The notes under the pieces: generated by a model | Told to the model about the DNA's origin: nothing | Databases searched by the model: none | What the model saw: only the letters and a program-made list of their open reading frames with translations | Assembly: GCA_947044365.1 (NCBI GenBank) | Contig: OX345643.1 | Span: forward strand, 1,321,001-1,385,000 | Length of the DNA: 64,000 bases | Origin: Petrosia ficiformis | Taxonomy: Eukaryota; Porifera; Demospongiae; Haplosclerida; Petrosiidae | Reading direction: 5' to 3' | Part shown: positions 19,186-32,489 of the stretch, piece by piece | Position numbering within the stretch: the stretch's first letter is position 1 | Layout: every line of letters begins with the position of its first letter | Made by a program: the position numbers and the translations under genes

Positions 19186-22100
19186 TTATATATAATCATC
19201 CTCAACAACAGTTTCATCCAAAACATATACATATGAGTATGTATTATCATCATCAGTAGTCAAATGTTCACCTGTAACAGTTTAATGATCTTGATGAATT
19301 TCAAGGTAATTTCAATAATCTCATTTATACCTGACACTGTGTGTATATTATAAGATGGATTCTCCTCAGTAATCACATGTTCTTCTGTGAGGTGATCATC
19401 ATTAAAACTAATAATTACAATACATTATGTATGTTGTCTATACCTGATACTTTGTGTATATCATAGGATGGATTGTCCTCAGTAGTCACATTTTCTTCTG
19501 TGAGATGAACCATTGATCTTGTTACATTTTCAAGCCCAATACTAATATAACATGTATATAAATATTACCTGATACTGTGTGTACATCATAGGATGGATAA
19601 TCATCTATAAGTATTTGTTCATCTGTGAGATTACAAGAACTCAATCATCACTGATACTAATAATTATTATCATTATTATGTATATTACATGTCTATACCT
19701 GATACTGTTTGTATATTATTAATTGGAATATCATAAATAATCACATGTCTATCTGTAAGATAAAAATTTGATTATCACTGAGATTAATTATAAATTGTAC
19801 TCTATACCTGATACTGTGTGTATATTATAAGATGGATTATCATCAGTAGTCACAACTTTGCCTGTAGTAAGTTAGGAATAGTTATAGTAATAATAATGTT
19901 TTATAGACATGACATAGCAGCAAAACATTGTTCTTCATAACTGTAAACAGTATACAGCAAAATGTACATATTTACTGTACATTTTGCTGTATATACTGCT
20001 TATATTTATACAATATATCTGGTTATAGATATATAGTAAAATGGAATGTTGTCTATATAGTCATAAATGCACATACTAAATACACCCTAATACTATAAAG
20101 AGGCTATTATTGATAACCAAAAAATGAGATAATAGACACAGGAAAAGACAATTAATTTTGTTTCAAATTATTGGTTATATATAGTAAAAACAAATGTTAT
20201 CACTAGTCATGCAATCATGAATGTACATACCAATATACATCCTACTACTTATCACATGAAGAGATGTATAATTATGTTGTTTTGAAAATAACCAGTTCCT
20301 TACAACAACTGAGGCAACCTGCATTGTGTAGTTAAAATAACCAATTCATTTTAACAGTGCGTGTGTGTGTGTGCTCGCGTTATGCGTGTGTATGTGCATC
20401 ACTGCAACAACAAAATAGCTTATTAGTCAATACAGATGCAAGGATATAACAATTAGTTCATTGTTCAGGATACATACATCTAAAGCCATATACCTACTTT
20501 GTACTAATTATATTCAATTCTTTGAAGCACTATAATTTTAGGATCCTGTCTACTCATATGTCAACAGTTTAGAATACTCACTGTAATAATGGTTATTTTA
20601 AACCATTTTGGTTAAACAACAGATATTATTTGTTATTATAAGTACAAATTTGTGTACATATATAGTAATAAAGTAAACAATATTTGTTGTTTCACAGATG
20701 TTAGAATGGGTATGACTATAATACATCACAGGTTATACTATGCTATATACATTGAATTGGTGTTTTTGTTAATATGCTTTATTATGACATGTACTTTATA
20801 TACTAGTCCTGAAACTAGTACTTGTAAATATTGCATAGCAGAAAAAACAAACCATCATTGAGGAAAATATAATTACACTGAAACTCTTGTAACCAACTGA
20901 AGGTTAAAATAACCTTCAATTTTTACAGAGCAAAGACTAAAGTATATGTTTGTATCTCGCCGTTAAAAGGGTTTGGAAACCTGCAAACAAATGTTCTAGT
21001 GTACTTTTTAATACTTGATGCACATTATGTTATAGTAGAATCATGCATGAAGCCACAACATCCTCTATGGGAATTAGCTAACTAAATTGCAACTGTACTA
21101 ACCAGGTTATTTAATGATTTAAATTTTGTAGTGTATTCAACTATTCATACTTAATACTGCATATAACAGATATGCTGGATAGGCTTTAATGAGAACATGT
21201 AGGTATAAATATTCAATGAGAAGAAAATATGACTACCTGTCATGTGTATAATCTAGTGGTGACATTAAATCTATTACATATTTTATACCTTTACTGGAGT
21301 TCGTAAGTGTTGTTCTTTTCCTATGCTTCACTATTAATATTATTATCAGTATAATAATAAATGTAATAATAGACAACAGAAGAAGACCTGTTCCAACTCC
21401 AGCTATTACTTCCAACTGTACAGGAAATCCTTTATAAGAATTGATCAAATGTGATAATATAATATAAAATTATAATAATTATTCATTAATCTATGCATTT
21501 AATGGGTGATAAGTATATCTGTAATTAGTTCTCCATTTTATTACAATGAGACATGCTTGAATTGTATTTAGTTCAAAATATTAATTGTAATGTTAATATG
21601 TAATAATACTTTATGCATTCAGTTTCAACTACATGTTCGTCGATGAGTATGGTAACCCCATTCCACAAGGAAATATTATAAAATTACCTTCCTGTGTTTG
21701 TGATGTAGAGTTCATTAAACTGGTAGGTAAACTCATGGATGTGACTGAAGGGAGTAAGAGGCATAGAATTATAGGTAAATGACAGTAGCAAAAGATTGAT
21801 GCTAAATACATTCAGAATAAATAATAAACTGTATTGGTGATGATGTGTACAACTGTAAAGGACGTTTTTGTGTATTTTGGCATTGACAACAACAACAATA
21901 TAGTGTACTCAGTTAAACATATACCACAAAATAGTATAATTTGTTGATTAGTACAGTTGCAAGGATTTCACAATTAGTTGGTTGTTCAGGATCCATACAT
22001 CTAATGCTACTTTCTACAGTTTATAATCAAATATTAGTTCAAGCACTATAAGTTTAGGTTGTCTACTCATATTTCATGCCAACAATTTAGCATAAGCTAA

Positions 22101-23660
22101 AGTACATGCAATTGTATCTGGTCATCAAAAGAGTTTGGAACCCTGTAGACACATAATTTAACTAATTCTAGTGTATATTTTCATACTTGGTACACATTAC
22201 ATTGTAGTAACATCATTCAGGGTAAAAATAATAATAACAAGAATAATAAAAACATTTTTAATAAAAATGAAGAAAGATGCAGGGACGTGAAAACCCAAAA
22301 AGCATGTGAACAAGGTTGGAAGGTTAACGTAGGACCTAAAATTAAACAAACCACTTCCATATAACCCTACATAAGCACTTACACCGCTATAAAGCAAAAT
22401 ACAAAGAGCTGTACTTATGTAGGGTTATATGGAAGTGGTTTGTTTAATTTTAGGTCCTACATTAATCTTCCAACCTTGTTCATATGCTTTTTGGGTTTTG
22501 ACGTCCCTACATCTTTCTCCATTTTTATTAAAATGTTTTTATAATTCTTGTTTCCATTGTTTTTTTTTGAATGGTAGACGATTTGTGACTATTTTATGTA
22601 GATTGCTATGAGGCTTGATCATCATTGAAGGTCAGACTTTATATAATTATATCCATTATTTATGAATTGATTATCATTCTTTTTCACTACAGATGACGCT
22701 GCCTATTTTATATTTCACTTACAGCTTTGCCACAAGAAGTAGTGCTAGTCTTTCTGTCAACCATTTGGCATTCCAGTGCTTATCATACTATATAATATTA
22801 TATTATCAATATACCATGGTTTTAATATTATGCTCATTATTTTAAGAATGAATTTGCTCACAAACTTTATTACTATTCTTATGATTCCAACGTAGCAGCT
22901 GGCAGCTTCAGTAAACAGCTTTCATGTACTGAGGACACAAATGCGCATGAGCAATTAATTCCATGTGGCTAATTATTAATGAATACACTTATAAAAATGG
23001 CGTCCAATTTGAGATCAAATCTTCGCCGTCGTTGAGACTGTCTTCATTCATCGCATCTGAACATATCATCTCGATACTTGTAGACCAGAATTTTACAAAG
23101 AATGCGATTGGAATGGTGCTAGAATCATTGTGATAGTTCAACAAACAAAAAAATGATTTGTTTGGAAAATAATACTGAATAATAATATTAATAATAATAT
23201 TATGACGATTTTGCCAGTTTTGCTACTTGCCGGTTCTCTACCTTAAAGATGAACTGTCTAGAAGATGTTGTTAGTCATAAAAACACTAGATATCAAAAGG
23301 TATGTGTTTAATAAGACTTCTCTCTATTACTTTAGCAGAGATTTCAGCTCATCACTTGCAATTGAAATGCATGGGCGGCCATTTTTTTTCCGTGCCATCC
23401 CTACATAGAGAGTACTACCGTACTCTCTGATAATATGATGATGATGAACATTCAGCTAGTTTTCCTACTTGCCGATTCTGTACTTTAAAGACGTTCTCTG
23501 GACATTTAGCAGGTAGTGTTAATAATAAAAACACTCAATATCAAAAGGTATGTGTGCATTTAAACTTATCTGTATAATATTACCACAGATTAGTTGCAAC
23601 TGAAATATATGGGTGGCCATTTGTTTTCCAGTGCCATCCCTACATAGAGAGTTCTACTGC

Positions 23661-23702
<42 letters not shown>

Positions 23703-26053
23703 TTTGTTCCAGTGCGCATGTACTTATATACTAGTTATCAAACAAAACAATGTATGTGTAAATATTCACTCTGAGGAAAATAAAATTGCAACTTGAAATT
23801 CATGTAACCAGGTTAAAAGATCCCAGTGTATTAACTATAGAGTCAAACTTAGGCGTGCGTGGTTAATTAATATTCAGCAATAGTTGAGTGTATACTGTTT
23901 GCAAATGTTGTACTAAATAAATATTATATTGTATTAGAAATCACCTTCAACTGTAGAACTTGTGATAACACCAGTAGATTCAGATGTAGAACTCATGATA
24001 AAACCAGTAGATTCTGATGTAGGACTCATGATAAAACTAGTAGATTCAAATGTAGAACTCGTGATATGACTCTTATCTTCAGAAATCCTCATAGTATTAG
24101 AGCTCATAGTTATTATTCCTAATAATTTGAGTACATGAGAAGTAACAAATTCACTATTACATATTAATTCTTATTTTGAGCACAAATAATCATTATAAGA
24201 ATAGACCAATAGTTCACTATTGTTTATTCCCTCAAATTAATCAATGAAACAAGTATAGCCACCAATAAATAATTGAGTGCATACTGTTTGGAAACTTTGT
24301 GTTAAGGTTTTTGTGGCCCACAGGGCCATCCCTATAATTGCTTGGAATTTAATGTGTATATATATATATATGTTAGTGTGCATTGTATAAGCATCACTCC
24401 AGGGGCTTGGTCAATTAATGGGCGTGGTTCATAAAAGAACATGTGCTTGAGCTACAGACCAGCAAGAAAATGTAAAACTGCAAATTATACTAATATCTGT
24501 TGTGTATAGCCAAGAAACAGTATAAAGATGATGCAAGAGTCTTTTATAATAAGTTGTCGAGTTTCAGACATGAGGAAGTCATCATTTAGAACCTTGAAGG
24601 AGTACTTCAGTTTCTTCAGGATACAGTTTTCGAGTACACAGAAAGGTAGAGACACTAGTGCCATTAACAAAGATTGATACAAAGCAATTATAGGGATATA
24701 TCTTGTTCATCTAAATAGGTCATATTAGCTATAGAACTCACCTTTAACTGAAGAATCAGTAGATTCAGATGTAGAACTCATGATAGAACTCACAGAACTC
24801 ATGGTATTAGAACTCATAGCTAATATACAAATAAAACACATTATACATTGTGATTGTATAAGACATGTAAATAACTAAACACCTACCCAATATTACAGAC
24901 ACAAGTGGATAATCATTTTCATTGTTTCCATTTCCATTCTCATCATTTGGTGGTCCATTGTTCTCCTGATAATACAATATCAAGTCACTGTTTGATTCTA
25001 TAGGCTGAGATATTCCTAATACATCTCCATTTTGAACTTGTATTGGTTGAGAGAGATTATACCACCTTAGGTTAGTAGTTGAAGGATCATTAGCATCATT
25101 ATATACAAGTGAATAGGATGATCCTGTCTGTTCATATTCTTCTCCATCTGATAGCCTCCAGAAACCAATTTGTGGTAATTCTATTCCATTTTGGTCTTCT
25201 GCTCCAATTATTATATGTGTGATATTACCATTACATGTGAAACCAATGTCTGGAAAGAAAATTTCATCGTTATTATATCCTCTCACTCTTGTGATCTCTC
25301 TTGCTTGTATTTTGATTTCATCTGAAGATATGAATCCACTGATACACTGAGAAGAATCTAAAAGATACAACATGATAAAATATTAAATATATTAATTATC
25401 ATTTACTTGTTTCTGGATAGATGAGAGGTCTTCTATTTGTTTGTATGTCTCCATTATCATGTGTATACTCATTCACCCCAGCATTAATTTCATAAATATC
25501 CTGACCATTATAATCATGATAATAACATCTAACTACACTATTTCCATGCCTTGGCTGATATATTCCCAACACTTGATTAGCAGTGAATTGAAGAGGAGTT
25601 GATAAACTGAATTGATAAACTCCATCAGTACTGAAATTAGATGGACCAAGTCTAATTTCTACTGAACTATCATCAACACGAGTATAAGTTGTTTCATCAG
25701 TCTTATTCCATAACCAGATAGTAGGATATTCATCTCTATTAGTCCTAACATCCACACCTAAGAGAAAACCAGTAATAGTTCCAGAACAATTGAACTCCAG
25801 ACTAGGCATAATTGAATGTGTGTCCCTTCCTAGTCGATTACCATCAAGATCACCTGTACCATCTCCTCCTATTTGTTCAGCTTTTTGTACCAGTAAATCA
25901 TAATCCATGAATCCTTTAGTACATGATTCTACTACAATAGTGACATAGAAATTAAACATATTCAAATGTTAAATTAGTCATGTACTACTGACCTGATAGA
26001 ATCCATGACCAGCCACTGATAGTACACCACGAAACCAAAATACATAAATTCAT
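19186..26053 (-). CDS. Kinase-less tyrosine-tail receptor YTR-B (620 aa)
   Basis: Single-pass receptor without a catalytic domain. Exons: 25993-26053 (signal peptide), 25407-25931 and 24887-25357 (ectodomain repeats), 24742-24819, 23945-24118 and 21688-21744 (stalk), 21289-21429 (transmembrane, LEVIAGVGTGLLLLSIITF then KHRKR), five 54-bp tail exons and 19186-19271. The sum is 621 codons with no internal stop. The ectodomain is near-identical in plan to that of RTK-B, but the transmembrane exon is of a different type. The tail has NPSY in three of the five repeats and YPSYD in another, suggesting phosphotyrosine or PTB-type docking or endocytosis. That role is inferred from the motif only. One tail repeat fewer than YTR-A and YTR-C. 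Confidence 0.88.
19271..19861 (-). repeat. Tail mini-exon array of YTR-B (five 54-bp exons)
   Basis: Exons 19808-19861, 19699-19752, 19569-19622, 19444-19497 and 19331-19384, all phase 1-1. They encode GKVVTTDDNPSYNIHTVS, DRHVIIYDIPINNIQTVS, DEQILIDDYPSYDVHTVS, EENVTTEDNPSYDIHKVS and EEHVITEENPSYNIHTVS. The last exon encodes GEHLTTDDDNTYSYVYVL and ends VVEDDYI. Compared with YTR-C one of the two 3'-most repeats is missing, as expected from unequal recombination between neighbours. Confidence 0.9.
22237..22552. mobile_element. Long palindromic MITE-like element
   Basis: Arms of about 135-140 bp (22237-22372 and 22411-22552) are near-perfect reverse complements around a loop of about 40 bp. 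Matching pieces include tatggaagtggtttgttt and its complement. It lies in a YTR-B intron. Partial relatives occur at 38835-39065 (one full arm, one short arm) and 30695-30870 (one arm). Confidence 0.8.
23205..23690. repeat. Two tandem copies of an interspersed repeat
   Basis: Two blocks, each about 230-240 bp, share the order tgccgattct, aaaacactagatatcaaaag, a stretch ending gcggccatttt, and catccctacatagagagt. The left block at 23340-23435 is an uninterrupted counterpart of the sequence around 41545-42190, where a transposon has split it. A short AT run ends the second block. Confidence 0.65.
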
Positions 26054-26329
26054 CTCTACTCTGAAGATAGGAGTGGTCATTACTCATTAGTTTCAAGCCA
26101 TAGAAGTACATTAATGTTTAAATATGTGGGTACATAGACATGTGTGTGATATGTGTCATAATTATAATCATTATAGTAATACAAATTTGCATATAAAAAG
26201 AATGTTCAAAGTGAGGGGACTGATGAAGATTGGGGCACAATGACAGTGGCTCAAGTAACAACCCCATCCACCAGTATATCTGCCACTGACTGGTTACAAG
26301 CAGGTGTGTCATAATATCATGAGCACATC

Positions 26330-27625
26330 ATACAGTACAGAATACTTCCTGAAGTATATTGCCTGCAAAAGATGACAAATGACATGCAATAAAGATAAAT
26401 ATATGCCATTATTGTAATAAACCTCTGGAGCAGTCCAGTATCTTCTTTGCATGAGATATGTAATAATTCTCATCTTGCAGATCTCTCGACATACCAAAAT
26501 CTGCAGTCTTTAATGACAATAATGCAGTGATTTATAATAAAAGAATTTACAATAAGAATAAAATATAGATTTATATGTCATTATACTTTACAGATCTCTG
26601 TATACAGAATGCTTTGTAGACAAAAGTTTCATAACAGAAACTATGTAGACAATATGGAACAGAAGTGTCTACAAGTTCTCCTGGACTTTTAACTAGATGT
26701 ACTATTAATTAATCAGTTATAATTATCTTTTTATTATCCACCTGTCTGTATTTGAAGAACACAACATAGCCTAATTAAAAGTGGAGCTGGAATTCAATTA
26801 ATAATATTATAATTGAAATTGAGACATTAAAACTGTTCAACGTTTGAACCAAAGATCTTTGGTATGTACTTATTTGTTCTATTTGTACCTCAATCAGAAC
26901 TCTAGCATTTATACTTTTGCTATACGTTTGGTAACATACAGATAGACAATTGTAAACCTTTGCCTATGGCTTAATGAACTATGATCACTTCACTTACAAT
27001 AATAGTATAGTAATACTCAAAGATATCCTCTAAAGTTGCCATTAGTAACCAATCAGTTGTATATAATCATTGTCAAAATGATCTGATACTTGTTGTACAA
27101 TACTTCTACACAGTTAATTATTACACCTGATACTAAATTATTTTTGTTGTTAATCTCATGTTTACATTGTAATCATCATAATTCTAGATCATGAAATAAT
27201 ATATATATATATACTGTAATTGTTTCACAATTCTAATACAAACATATTTAACATTGTATATATACAGGTGTGAGTATCACTGCAAAAACGAAATAGTTAA
27301 AATAACTCAATCATTAGTAATTAAAGTTGCAAGGAATAATGTAAATGAAGTTACAGAGTGTTTCACAAGTAACAACTTCACTATTACATTACTTTGAGCA
27401 CGAATAATCATTATAAGAATAGACTAATAGTTTGCTATTATTTGATCACCCATAGTACTGACTGTAGTTGAGTGTATATACTGTTTACAAACTTGGTATT
27501 AAGTTTTTAAATGTAAATAGATAGTAATAGCTAAAGAGCTCACCTTCAACTGATGAGCCTGTAGATTGAGATGAAGAACTCATAACAGAACTCATAGAAC
27601 TCATGATGGAACTCATAGCTATTAC
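26330..27625 (-). pseudogene. Decayed receptor gene (relic 3)
   Basis: In 5'-to-3' order on the minus strand: a Ser-rich stalk exon relic (about 27541-27617, with a donor-like end), an HRD exon remnant (26590-26698), a DFG exon (about 26422-26513, [18 protein letters not shown] then the shared 8-bp loss before WTAPE) and a short piece of the next exon (about 26337-26372). The order suggests a whole RTK that lost most of its exons. Confidence 0.7.
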
Positions 27626-28919
27626 AACAATCAATCATAACTAGTAGATTGTTATACAAATTTATGAACATTTTAGTCAAAAAACATTTTAAATCAAATG
27701 TAGCAGAATGAGAGTTTTATCACTAACTCAACAAAGGTTTTCATGGGAGAGGCTATCTCTGATCATGAAAACAATACTGAAAATTTTAGCACAGTTATTA
27801 CAAAAGTTATTATCATGTATATAGTCCACACTGCCTACAATAAAAGAAACGTTACTTATAGTTATACTTAACATTTATGTATAATGAAGTAAAAACCCCT
27901 TGTGCTGCATGTTAATCTCATATATATAGCTTCTGCAGTTCAGGATACAACCTGCAAGCTGTATCAAGATGATCTCTCAGACATGTGTCTGTCTCTGTCT
28001 GTTTAAAATCAAGTTGAGAAAGATCAGAAACCAGATTAACAAATGTAGGACGAGATGATGTCTCTGGATGCCTGTAGATTCAACAAATAGATTACTAATT
28101 ATTTATGAGTTTAGAAAGTTTTATCTCACCAGCATTGAATCATCATTTCATATACTGGTCTAGGACAACCAGGAGGAGGAGGAAGACGATATCCTGATTC
28201 CACAAGACGTATGCACTACACAACATTATTCTCCAAACATAGAATATTATTAATATATTACAGGGCCTACCTCTTGATTGCTCTTTTCTTCAAACGGTTT
28301 ATGTCCCAAACTCCATATCTCATACAGTACTACTCCAAAACTCCACACATCACTTGAAGTTGAATACTTCTTGAAGTTTAGGGCCTTGCAATTATAAATA
28401 AAAACAAATGAAAGTAATATGCAGTATACAAGAATTTTCTTCATTAATTGCTACTGACTAGACGCTACGATGGAGATCACTTGACTGAGTTTTAAATACA
28501 TGGGGTATCACAAAGGCACAAAAATATTACTCAAGATTGACAATATAATAACGTCCTTACTTAGAGATATATATGATGACCTTGAGTACATAAATGAAAG
28601 AATGTATATCTGCATGGTTTTTGGAAATCCATCTATCATTTATGATAGTGTGAAGTAACTACAGCTGCAGTACAGCTTACTGAGTACTAGTGTGTTATTA
28701 GTCTTATTACTCATGATAGTATCTTAACATTGACTTTTACTACTCCAACAACCAAACAAAGTTGCACATACATTTATAATCCTTTGACCTATATACCTCT
28801 GGAGCAGTCCATTTAATTGGTATCTTCTTTGCATGAGATATGTAATAATGCTCATTTTGTAAATCTCTTGACATTCCAAAATCTGCAATCTTTGACAACA
28901 ATAATGAAGTGCCTTATTA

Positions 28920-29129
<210 letters not shown>

Positions 29130-30472
29130 TTATCAACAATATGATTTACAAACACAGAGAGAGAGGTAAATTAATTGTGCATGCTACTACTCACACTGGT
29201 CTCATTTTTTGTAGATATCCTCTCAAATCTCCATGCGACACAAGTTCTAGAACAATCATAGTCTGCATGAGTGAAATTGTTATCATAACAAACAGATGTA
29301 ATACCATTACAATCTTCACTCACTGGTTCTCCAACAGTCACTACTCCATATAGTTTTACAACATTACGATGATGAAACTGACCATTAATGGCTGCTTCTT
29401 GCAAGAATTTAACTTTCTCTTCTTCTGTAGCAGAGTCTTTCAATGTTTTGATAGCTACATCTCTAGTTCCACTAGGAGAATTCCACACACCTTTGTCAAC
29501 AGTACCAAACTGACCTGACCCAAGATGTCCAGTGATTCTATGGTAGGTAGAGACAATAAACTAACAAATACTCAAATACTTCACTAGTCATCTGTGCTGA
29601 TATAGTAATGAATAATTTTTAAAAAATAAAGTGCAGTCTCATTTGAGTGTCACTTAAAAACTATATACGTAAATGAAATATACTCTTCATACTAGAATTG
29701 AAGTTCTAATCTCACTTTTATCATTCAAGGATATAAATAGCATAAATTATACTAACTGAATCTGTTGACGTAGTATTTCTCTGTATTTCTTTTGTGCCAG
29801 CTGTTCATATAAGACACTGGTATCTTCACTTGGTGTCCAGTATATCTTCTCTTCAGTAAAGAAACAATCATCCCCTGATCTCTTCAGTGAAGAGTACTGT
29901 GATAATGTAAGAAGCATGGAATTATAGGTAAATGGGTAGGTCATTCTGAAATAATAATAAACTGTATTGCTGGTCATGTACACAACTGCAAATGACGTTC
30001 TTGTCTAATTTGGCTTGATAATAAAAACAATACATTATACTCAGTTAAACATATGATATGTAAATCCCATAAAAGATGTAGGGAAATGTAGAGTACAGCT
30101 GATGTTATGTACAATTCATGAACATACTAATTACTATGGAATGTCACTTATAATAGCAATTATAGATGTTAGAATAATAATACACCACAGGTTGTACCTA
30201 ATAGTATATATACTATAGAATACTCATATTACTATTACTGTCAGTAACTACAAAATTATGCAAGTCAAAATGTATTATTATTCTGTAACTTTAGAAAACA
30301 AGTTAAGAAACATGATTGGTTTAAATTGCTAATGTGACAACTGACATATGAGTTGTTTAATGTGCATAATTAATATTGGCAAGTGACTTTCGATTTATAC
30401 CTGCATATTCTGTAGATGTCCATATATGTTCTCCTGCATCTCATAATGACTTTCAATTTCCTGTCTTTGAGC

Positions 30473-31129
30473 CTATAATAATAATAAACATACCATCAAA
30501 GCAGTCATTGTATAAAACTGAGACATGATATACTTATTTAAATAAACATTAAGACTGATCATAGACCATATCAAAAGTAATTATATTTTACTACAGTCAT
30601 TATATTAGGTCAGATATACATTCATTGTCAAGCTGACTTGAAACATTCTCAAGTCTACTTGAAGAGCTCTGTATATATAATACATATCAACCCTACATCA
30701 GTATACACAACTTAAGTAAAAGCAAAACACAAAGAAGTGATACTTATGTATAGTTGTTATGTGGAAGTGGTATTTCATTTTGTTGCCAAAGCAATCTTGT
30801 TCCTGTGGTTTTTCGGTTTTGATCCCTACATACTCTTTCATTTTTTAAAATGTTTTTTTATTATTCTTGTATATATAGTATGCTAATAGGTCCTATATAC
30901 AACATATAGGTTTGAGTTTGTGTCTGAGGATGTGATATAGCCCAAGCCTGCGAGGGCTATATCACATCCAAGGACACAAACAAGGGTCCTAGATGCCGTA
31001 TGTAGAACCTACTAGCATACTATATACAATATATTGTATGATAGTGAAATCTCCTGCATAGTGTGTACATGGAAGGTTTATATACGAACTCACCACATCA
31101 AAGGGATGATGTCACCATCATACTATATA

Positions 31130-31168
<39 letters not shown>

Positions 31169-31207
31169 TATATATACAGAACCCCATAAAACTAGTTTTA
31201 TGGGCCC

Positions 31208-31242
<35 letters not shown>

Positions 31243-32489
31243 CATATATGTATGTGTTAAAGTACTAAGTTGGCTATACTCTAACAATATAGAATCTTCT
31301 CTTTCCAGTGGGTGTAAAGTAATAATTATTCATTGCCCAATAATTGAAAACCCGTAAAGTGAGAAAACTTTCCTGTGATTCACCACTATTCTATCAAAGA
31401 TAGAGTAGAGCTAGTAGCCATGGTAACATACTATATATAAATTTCATATAATATATATATATACCATAGTGAACAGAAACATCAAAGAGCCGACAGGGCG
31501 TATATATGGCATATATCCCCGGACCACAGGGCAGTTACACAACCGCAGGGAAGTTATACAACCACATCAAAGTTCGTTCACGAGTACAGCAGGGATATAT
31601 GCCATATATCATCCCTGGTATGACGTCATGCACATGCGCAGTCGATCTAGTCACCAAAAGTCTACAGAGAATGAAGGCAATGTCGACAAGTAAACACACA
31701 GAAGAAGCTCTTTTTGTCTCTTTAAAAAAAGAACCAATAGATGGGCGTTTCTCCCAGGAACTATTCGCCCCATATCGCTGAAAGTGTAAGGTGTGTTAGC
31801 CTGTTACTAGTGTCCATTGTCCTGTTCTTCTTTGATGTTTCTGTTAGCTATAGAATATATATGTACCATGGGTTCTCAGTATATATGGTGAATATAAGAC
31901 CCTCGCGCCTCGATATTGGCCCTCGGCTTCGCCTCGGGCCAATATCTCGGTGCTCGGGTCTTATATTCGCCATATATCCCTCGAAACCATGGTATATATA
32001 TTACATATATATATATATATATATTACATATATCCACAAGCGCTATATCAGGTTTTGTAATCACCAAGCCCAAGGGCTGTAGGCTAGAGGGCAAGGAGAT
32101 TATAAGCCTAATAATGCACAAGTGGGTAAGACACATTTCCTGCAATTCAAGCTTTTTGGCCACACTTGTTTAAACCAATAACCACAAGGCATGTACCACA
32201 AACCAAGGTTAATGAATCATGGTCAAAAGCTATGAAGTCACGATATATTATATATAATACACACATAGTACTTTCATGTTAGTATTTGACAACATAAATA
32301 AAATAAAGGTCAAATGTTATTATTATACTTCATTTAATATGTACTTATCTTATAATAATGACATGTAGCTATTTATTGACTTAGGATTATTTGTACACAG
32401 ATTAAATGCCACTCTGTATATAAGGTATGTATGTGTGTACATACATGTATTATGTGCATATGTATAATTGTGTTACTTTTTCAACTTAC
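30473..32489 (-). other. Large RTK-C intron rich in mobile-element remnants
   Basis: Holds an arm of the palindromic MITE (30695-30870), the palindrome at 30872-31025, AT runs (about 31125-31240), an inserted block at about 31455-31850 absent from the RTK-B intron, a second palindrome (31855-32000) and the block at 32034-32175 shared with RTK-B. The inserted block shares pieces such as acaaccgcagg with 41220-41260. No exon was recognised inside it. Confidence 0.6.
31855..32000. mobile_element. Palindromic element with CG-rich core
   Basis: Left arm starts taccatgggttctcag and right arm ends ctcgaaaccatggta. Inner parts gaatataagaccctcg and cgggtcttatattcgc are complementary. The GC-rich centre (ggccctcggcttcgcctcgg) stands out from the AT-rich surroundings. 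Confidence 0.7.

Noticed and set aside
31469..32173. Several overlapping open frames of 74-113 codons on both strands
   Set aside because: They fall in inserted repeats and a palindrome within an RTK-C intron and have no counterpart in the RTK-B intron.
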